Origin: an uncultured Muribaculaceae bacterium
Lineage (GTDB): Bacteria; Bacteroidota; Bacteroidia; Bacteroidales; Muribaculaceae
Assembly (NCBI GenBank): GCA_910579185.1
Contig: CAJTTG010000005.1
Span: 1 to 64,000, forward strand
DNA: 64,000 bases
Direction of reading: 5' to 3'
Shown here: one piece after another, positions 60,226 through 64,000 of the stretch
Numbering within the stretch: position 1 is the first letter of the stretch
How the letters are laid out: the number at the start of each line of letters is the position of its first letter
The notes under the pieces: generated by a model
Databases searched by the model: none
Seen by the model: only the letters and a program-made list of their open reading frames with translations
What the model was told of the DNA's origin: nothing
Position numbers and translations under genes: made by a program

Positions 60226-60879
60226 ATGTCGGAAGAAGAAAAGAAACAGAATGTGGTGGTGACCATAGGCCGGCAGTTCGGCAGCGGTGGGCGCGAGCTT
60301 GGCCGTAAGCTGGCCGATCGGCTCGGTGCCCGGTATTATGACAAAGAGTTGCTCCGCGAGGCTGCGCGCCGTGCCGGAATGAGCGAAGAGTTTTTCGAAC
60401 GCCGCGACGAGCGTTTCCCGTCGTTCATAAACGGGGTGTTCTCCTTTGCATTCGGCTATAATTCGGTCAATTGCTACAGTGGGTCTACTTCGATCAGCGA
60501 CGACAGCATCTATCGGGCGCAGAGCGATTTCATCCATTCGCTGGCCGACGGCGAGGATTGTGTGATTGTTGGTCGCACGGCCGACTATGTGCTGCGCGAT
60601 CATCCGAGAGTGGTCAACGTATTCGTGCATGCTCCGGAGGATGTCTGCGTGGAGCGTATCATGCGCCGTGGCGAGCCCGACATGCCCACTCCCGAAAAGG
60701 CAAAAGCAAAAGCGCGCCGCATCAACAAGCTACGCGCCAATTACTATAATTTCTATACCGACAAGACCTGGGGAGCAGCGTCGAGCTATGATCTGACGTT
60801 CGACACGTCGAAACTCCCTATGGACGATATCGTGGAGATGATCGTGGAGTATATCAGCCGTCGTTTTCCGCGTCAGTGA
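60226..60879 (+). CDS. Cytidylate-kinase-like family protein
   Basis: 217 residues of the cytidylate_kin2 family (P-loop kinase). The N-terminus has VVVTIGRQFGSGGRELGRKLAD with the P-loop GSGGRE, which differs from the GxxGSGKS of true Cmk. Later parts are DKELLREAARRAGMSE, DCVIVGRTADYVLRDHP and RRINKLRANYYNFYTDKTWG. The substrate is not established for this family; nucleotide phosphorylation is likely. It converges with the DUF308 gene: the stop codons are adjacent with no gap. Confidence 0.9.
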   Translation: MSEEEKKQNVVVTIGRQFGSGGRELGRKLADRLGARYYDKELLREAARRAGMSEEFFERRDERFPSFINGVFSFAFGYNSVNCYSGSTSISDDSIYRAQSDFIHSLADGEDCVIVGRTADYVLRDHPRVVNVFVHAPEDVCVERIMRRGEPDMPTPEKAKAKARRINKLRANYYNFYTDKTWGAASSYDLTFDTSKLPMDDIVEMIVEYISRRFPRQ

Positions 60880-61548
60880 TCAGGAGTTTTCCTGCTGGAT
60901 TTCCTTTTGGGAGTCGGTGGTTTTGGCCGTGTGGGCTGTCAGCTTCTTGTTGTAGGAGCGGATGGCCAGACGCTGGATAGTGGCATTGATGGCCGAGACC
61001 ACGAGCAGGATACCGGTGATCAGCGTGACGGTGGAGTTGATTGTCTTGACTGGGGTCACGAGGATCAGCAGTCCGGCAATGATGAACAGCGATGGCACGA
61101 TGTAGAACTGCCACGGAAGCGATGCCGGGCGCATGGCGTAGACCACGCCCACTATCTGATAGATGCCATAGAGGATTAGTATAGCTGCGAACACGTAGCA
61201 GAGCAATCCGACGAAAAAGCCGGGAGCTATTAGCATCCACAGACCAAGCAGGATGGTGCAGACGGAAACGATCAGCAGCGACGTGGTGGCCGAACCATGG
61301 TTTGTAGTGATTCCGCTGCGTTTGCGGCCGTCGGTCTCGATCTCTGTTTCGGTCACGGTCACCGTCCGGTTGCCTTGATGATTGCCGGCCGATTCGATCA
61401 GCACATACAGTCCGGGCAGTACGAGGCAGAGTCCCAGGGCGCGTACGAGCCATGAGAAAAGATCCGCTTCCTTATAGCATACGATGAAAAAAATGCCGAC
61501 AATACCGGTGATGATGATTGTCAGCCAGTTGTTGAATCTGTTGTTCAT
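60880..61548 (-). CDS. DUF308 (HdeD-like) membrane protein
   Basis: 222 residues with about six membrane helices: two in the N-terminus (WLTIIITGIVGIFFIVCY, ALGLCLVLPGLYVLIE), a charged loop (55-85), then four more (LLIVSVCTILLGLWMLIAP, FVGLLCYVFAAILILYGIYQIVG, FYIVPSLFIIAGLLILVTP, STVTLITGILLVVSAINA). This is the DUF308/HdeD pattern, whose function is poorly known. It lies 27 bp after menA, probably in one transcript with menA and the AAA ATPase. Confidence 0.85.
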   Translation of the reverse strand: MNNRFNNWLTIIITGIVGIFFIVCYKEADLFSWLVRALGLCLVLPGLYVLIESAGNHQGNRTVTVTETEIETDGRKRSGITTNHGSATTSLLIVSVCTILLGLWMLIAPGFFVGLLCYVFAAILILYGIYQIVGVVYAMRPASLPWQFYIVPSLFIIAGLLILVTPVKTINSTVTLITGILLVVSAINATIQRLAIRSYNKKLTAHTAKTTDSQKEIQQENS

Positions 61549-61575
61549 GACGGTTATGAGTTTGTGTTTCTGAGG

Positions 61576-62472
61576 TTATAACGCTTGAACACCGCAAATG
61601 GATGCGGCCACGGCGAATCCTGCGCAATAAAACAGCATCAGCATGGAGGTGGCGGCCAGCAGAGGTGTGAGGGCATGGCCTTTTCTATGGGGCATCACAC
61701 TCCATATTCCGCAGTGGGCAGCGAGATAGACCACGGGAATTGCCATGCCCAAGGGCTCCATTTTGACCCATAGAGGAAGCATAAGCCCCACGGCTATAAG
61801 CCCGTTGAGCATATAGAGCAGACGCACGGCACGCCGGCCGAGGATCACGGCGAGTGTCCGTTTGTTGACCTTGGCGTCGTCGTCGGCATCGCGATAGTTA
61901 TTGATGATCAATACGTTGGCTCCCATGAGCCCCACGGCTATTCCGCTAAGCCATACCGCGGTAGGCCACGCGAGCGTTTGCACGTAATAGGTCAGTGTCA
62001 CAGGCACTATGCCGAAGAATGCTATGACGGCCACTTCGCCCAACCCGTGGCGCGACAGCGGATACGGGCCGGTGCTGTAGGCCATGGCCCCGAGGGCTAT
62101 GACAATGCCTATGGGCAGCAGGATCCATCCGCCGAAAGCTATCAGCAAGCAGCCTATGGCGCATGCGGTGCCAAGAGTCAGATATGTGGCGGTCAGCATC
62201 GCACGGGGGGATATGTCTCCTTCTGTCACTCCCCGTCGCGGTCCCTCACGCCCGGGAGCGTCGAGGCCGTCGCGGTAGTCATAATATTCATTGGCAAAGT
62301 TGGAGGCTATCTGTGCTGCGACGGCAAACAGCAGGCAGAGTAGCGAGGGTATGATGCGGAAGCCCCCCGACATGAGGGCGAGTCCGCAGGCCATCACTAC
62401 TCCTGCCACCGACACCGGCAGTGTGCGCAGACGCATGGCTTCGATCCAGAAGGATAGTTTTTTCCGGTTCAT
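61576..62472 (-). CDS. menA: 1,4-dihydroxy-2-naphthoate prenyltransferase
   Basis: 298 residues from the ATG at 62472, which overlaps the upstream stop codon by 4 bp (ATGA); the in-frame ATG at 62502 lies inside the upstream gene and is less likely. A UbiA-family membrane enzyme with about eight helices and the two Asp motifs NFANEYYDYRDGLD (first) and NNYRDADDDAKVNKRT (second), which bind Mg2+ and the prenyl diphosphate. It attaches the prenyl chain in menaquinone synthesis at the inner membrane. Confidence 0.93.
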   Translation of the reverse strand: MNRKKLSFWIEAMRLRTLPVSVAGVVMACGLALMSGGFRIIPSLLCLLFAVAAQIASNFANEYYDYRDGLDAPGREGPRRGVTEGDISPRAMLTATYLTLGTACAIGCLLIAFGGWILLPIGIVIALGAMAYSTGPYPLSRHGLGEVAVIAFFGIVPVTLTYYVQTLAWPTAVWLSGIAVGLMGANVLIINNYRDADDDAKVNKRTLAVILGRRAVRLLYMLNGLIAVGLMLPLWVKMEPLGMAIPVVYLAAHCGIWSVMPHRKGHALTPLLAATSMLMLFYCAGFAVAASICGVQAL

Positions 62473-64000
62473 TTCTGTGGGGTGTTCGATATGTTGAAAC
62501 ATGTGCGTATGGCTTCGGTTATCATCTCAGCCTCGCGGCTGTTGCCACGGAGGATGGCGAGGATCTTGGCTATATATTCCTCTTTGCTCTTCAGGCCGCA
62601 GAGACCGGCCACGTTGCTTCCCGGCAGCATCGATTTCTGATTGTAGACGCGCAGTATGCCGGCATAGTCGCCCTCTTTCTTATAGCCGTTGAACTGATGC
62701 AGGAAATCCTTGTAGAGTCCGCGTGGGTTCATGTCTATGAACAGTTGCTGGATATGCTCCTCAAGCATCCCGACGGATGTGAACCGGCCGTCGATGCGGT
62801 ATTCAACGGTGCGTTTCACGCGGTGGCGTGTGTGGAGAAGCGCCTGGGCCTGCATGTCGTGGGAAAACTGCTGGATCACGGAGCGTTTCACTCGTCCGAA
62901 CACTCGGTCGGGATCTTTATGGCAGTAGGAGGCAACGGCGCGAACCACATCCTCAAGCATCAGTATGTTTTCAACTTCGGCCACCTCCGGCACCATGATT
63001 CGCTTCCCTCTCAGATACTCAACCTCTTTCTGGTCGCGGCGGTCGCGGTCAACGATCCCGAAGGAGTCCATCTGGTGGAATGAGTTGAGCGAGTTGAATG
63101 TGCGCGTGGCTTCGATCACTTTGTTGCAGCTTCCGAGTGGCTTGACGGTGAAATCTTTGAATATGAGCGAATATAGCTTGGCATCAATAGAGTGGCGGCC
63201 ATCCCCCTCGATGAACAGCACCGGTTTGCGTGCGCCAAGGATCGCGGCATAGATCTCGTCGGAAATAGCCGTGTCGGGGGGCAGGATGGCATAGTCCCAT
63301 GTCGCGGCCGAGGGGTCGTAGCTGCGTACCCACACGGTGGCGGCATCAGAGCGTGTGGCGGCGAAGTCGAGATCGTGGGTCGTGTAGACGAATGTGCAGT
63401 CGGGACGCAGCAGCTCTATGCGGTTCCAAACCGATTGCATGATTGTGGGGTGGAGAAACATCTCCGGGCTATCCACCAGAACAACGGAATGCTTCGGCGC
63501 GTATGTGATGGCGCCCAGATAGTAGATCACGGCTCTTTCTCCGGCCGAGAGCTTTCCGGCGGCATACATATCGTCGGCCTCGTCGATCCGACGGGAGAAG
63601 AGCATGCGGCCGCTCTCTATGAGTATCTTGTTGTCGGGGAATATCTCTTGCCACAGATTGATGATCTCGTCGAGCTTCGTCGGGGCGAGTGTCTGGGTCG
63701 GATCGTTGGCATGGCGCAGCTTGTAGTCTATCAGGTTGAGCATCTCGTCGCGCATCAGCAGAGTCATGAGCCGTTCGAGTTGGGTCGAATCGGGATCGGA
63801 CGACATGCCGTTTGCCGAGGCTTCATCATATAGCTTGTCGATAATGGAGGCCGACGATGCTGTGTGACGGCGATCGTAGAGCGCATGCAGAACCGACAGC
63901 GGAAAGGCTCTGCGCCCTAAATCCGATGCCATGCGTGCAGTGAAACGGCTTTTGCCTGAGCCGTTGGCTCCGACGATAACTATGCGTCGTGCCGCAGGAT
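62469..64000 (-). CDS. AAA ATPase with DUF4435 (OLD-like), N-terminus outside window
   Basis: 510 codons are visible; the frame is open to the right edge, so the start lies beyond it. An internal ATG at 63932 would remove the Walker A site (VGANGSGKS, about 63944-63970) and is not the start. Motifs: signature KLSAGERAVIYYLG, Walker B SVVLVDSPEMFLHP and H-loop VYTTHD, as in SMC/ABC-type ATPases. The C-terminal half is DUF4435 with TOPRIM-like acidic motifs (VLFIEGDGRHSID and GIVDRDRRD). This layout resembles OLD-family nucleases; nuclease activity and cell role are inference. It overlaps menA by 4 bp. Confidence 0.88.
   Translation of the reverse strand, partial: PAARRIVIVGANGSGKSRFTARMASDLGRRAFPLSVLHALYDRRHTASSASIIDKLYDEASANGMSSDPDSTQLERLMTLLMRDEMLNLIDYKLRHANDPTQTLAPTKLDEIINLWQEIFPDNKILIESGRMLFSRRIDEADDMYAAGKLSAGERAVIYYLGAITYAPKHSVVLVDSPEMFLHPTIMQSVWNRIELLRPDCTFVYTTHDLDFAATRSDAATVWVRSYDPSAATWDYAILPPDTAISDEIYAAILGARKPVLFIEGDGRHSIDAKLYSLIFKDFTVKPLGSCNKVIEATRTFNSLNSFHQMDSFGIVDRDRRDQKEVEYLRGKRIMVPEVAEVENILMLEDVVRAVASYCHKDPDRVFGRVKRSVIQQFSHDMQAQALLHTRHRVKRTVEYRIDGRFTSVGMLEEHIQQLFIDMNPRGLYKDFLHQFNGYKKEGDYAGILRVYNQKSMLPGSNVAGLCGLKSKEEYIAKILAILRGNSREAEMITEAIRTCFNISNTPQK

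Overview
The window comes from a Bacteroidales chromosome, most likely a gut member such as Muribaculaceae; the rank below order is inference. The evidence is three SusC-type or related TonB receptor systems, many Sec lipoproteins with a Cys near residue 20, T9SS-like C-terminal tails, promoters of the Bacteroidetes TAnnTTTG (-7) / TTTG (-33) type, no obvious Shine-Dalgarno sites, and tRNA without an encoded CCA.

Layout. (1) 1-6200 is the right end of an AT-richer integrated element: a DUF3871 gene cut by the window edge, a helicase-like gene with a degenerate P-loop, two unrecognised genes and a Bacteroides-type tyrosine integrase, abutting the 3' end of tRNA-Phe(GAA) at 6201-6273. (2) 6550-13661 is a SusC-SusD-SusE-SusF glycan (probably alpha-glucan) uptake operon. 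(3) 14047-22600 is a four-gene operon: TonB receptor, DUF4876 lipoprotein, DUF6850 barrel and M16 peptidase. (4) 22828-30531 holds a multidomain glycoside hydrolase, cytidine deaminase, an exported C69 dipeptidase and a divergent GH89 alpha-N-acetylglucosaminidase. (5) 30646-38293 is mostly housekeeping (HIT, GreA, SdaA, PpiD-like, MetK) with a DUF4160/DUF2442 toxin-antitoxin-like pair, a channel gene with an unusual filter and a heptanucleotide repeat. MetK has a long leader that folds as a SAM-II riboswitch. (6) 38715-45730 is a SusC-SusD-GH18-DUF1735/LamG operon resembling N-glycan (endo-beta-N-acetylglucosaminidase) loci. (7) 46129-50940 is a TonB receptor plus a large lipoprotein with no SusD. 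(8) 51255-64000 is an MBL hydrolase, an RsmI-like methylase, a secreted endonuclease I, PheT, YebC, a TPR protein, a cytidylate-kinase-like protein, DUF308, MenA and an AAA/DUF4435 (OLD-like) ATPase cut by the right edge.

How the parts work together. The window is dominated by nutrient capture at the outer membrane: alpha-glucans, host N-glycans and GlcNAc-capped glycans, and possibly peptides and nucleic acids. Three TonB operons start behind long leaders, and each has a run of eight or nine G upstream of the promoter. Two of these share a promoter block of about 55 bp with identical spacing. That block and the metK SAM-II element are the most notable regulatory signals. No CRISPR, rRNA or complete new multi-gene defence system is visible.
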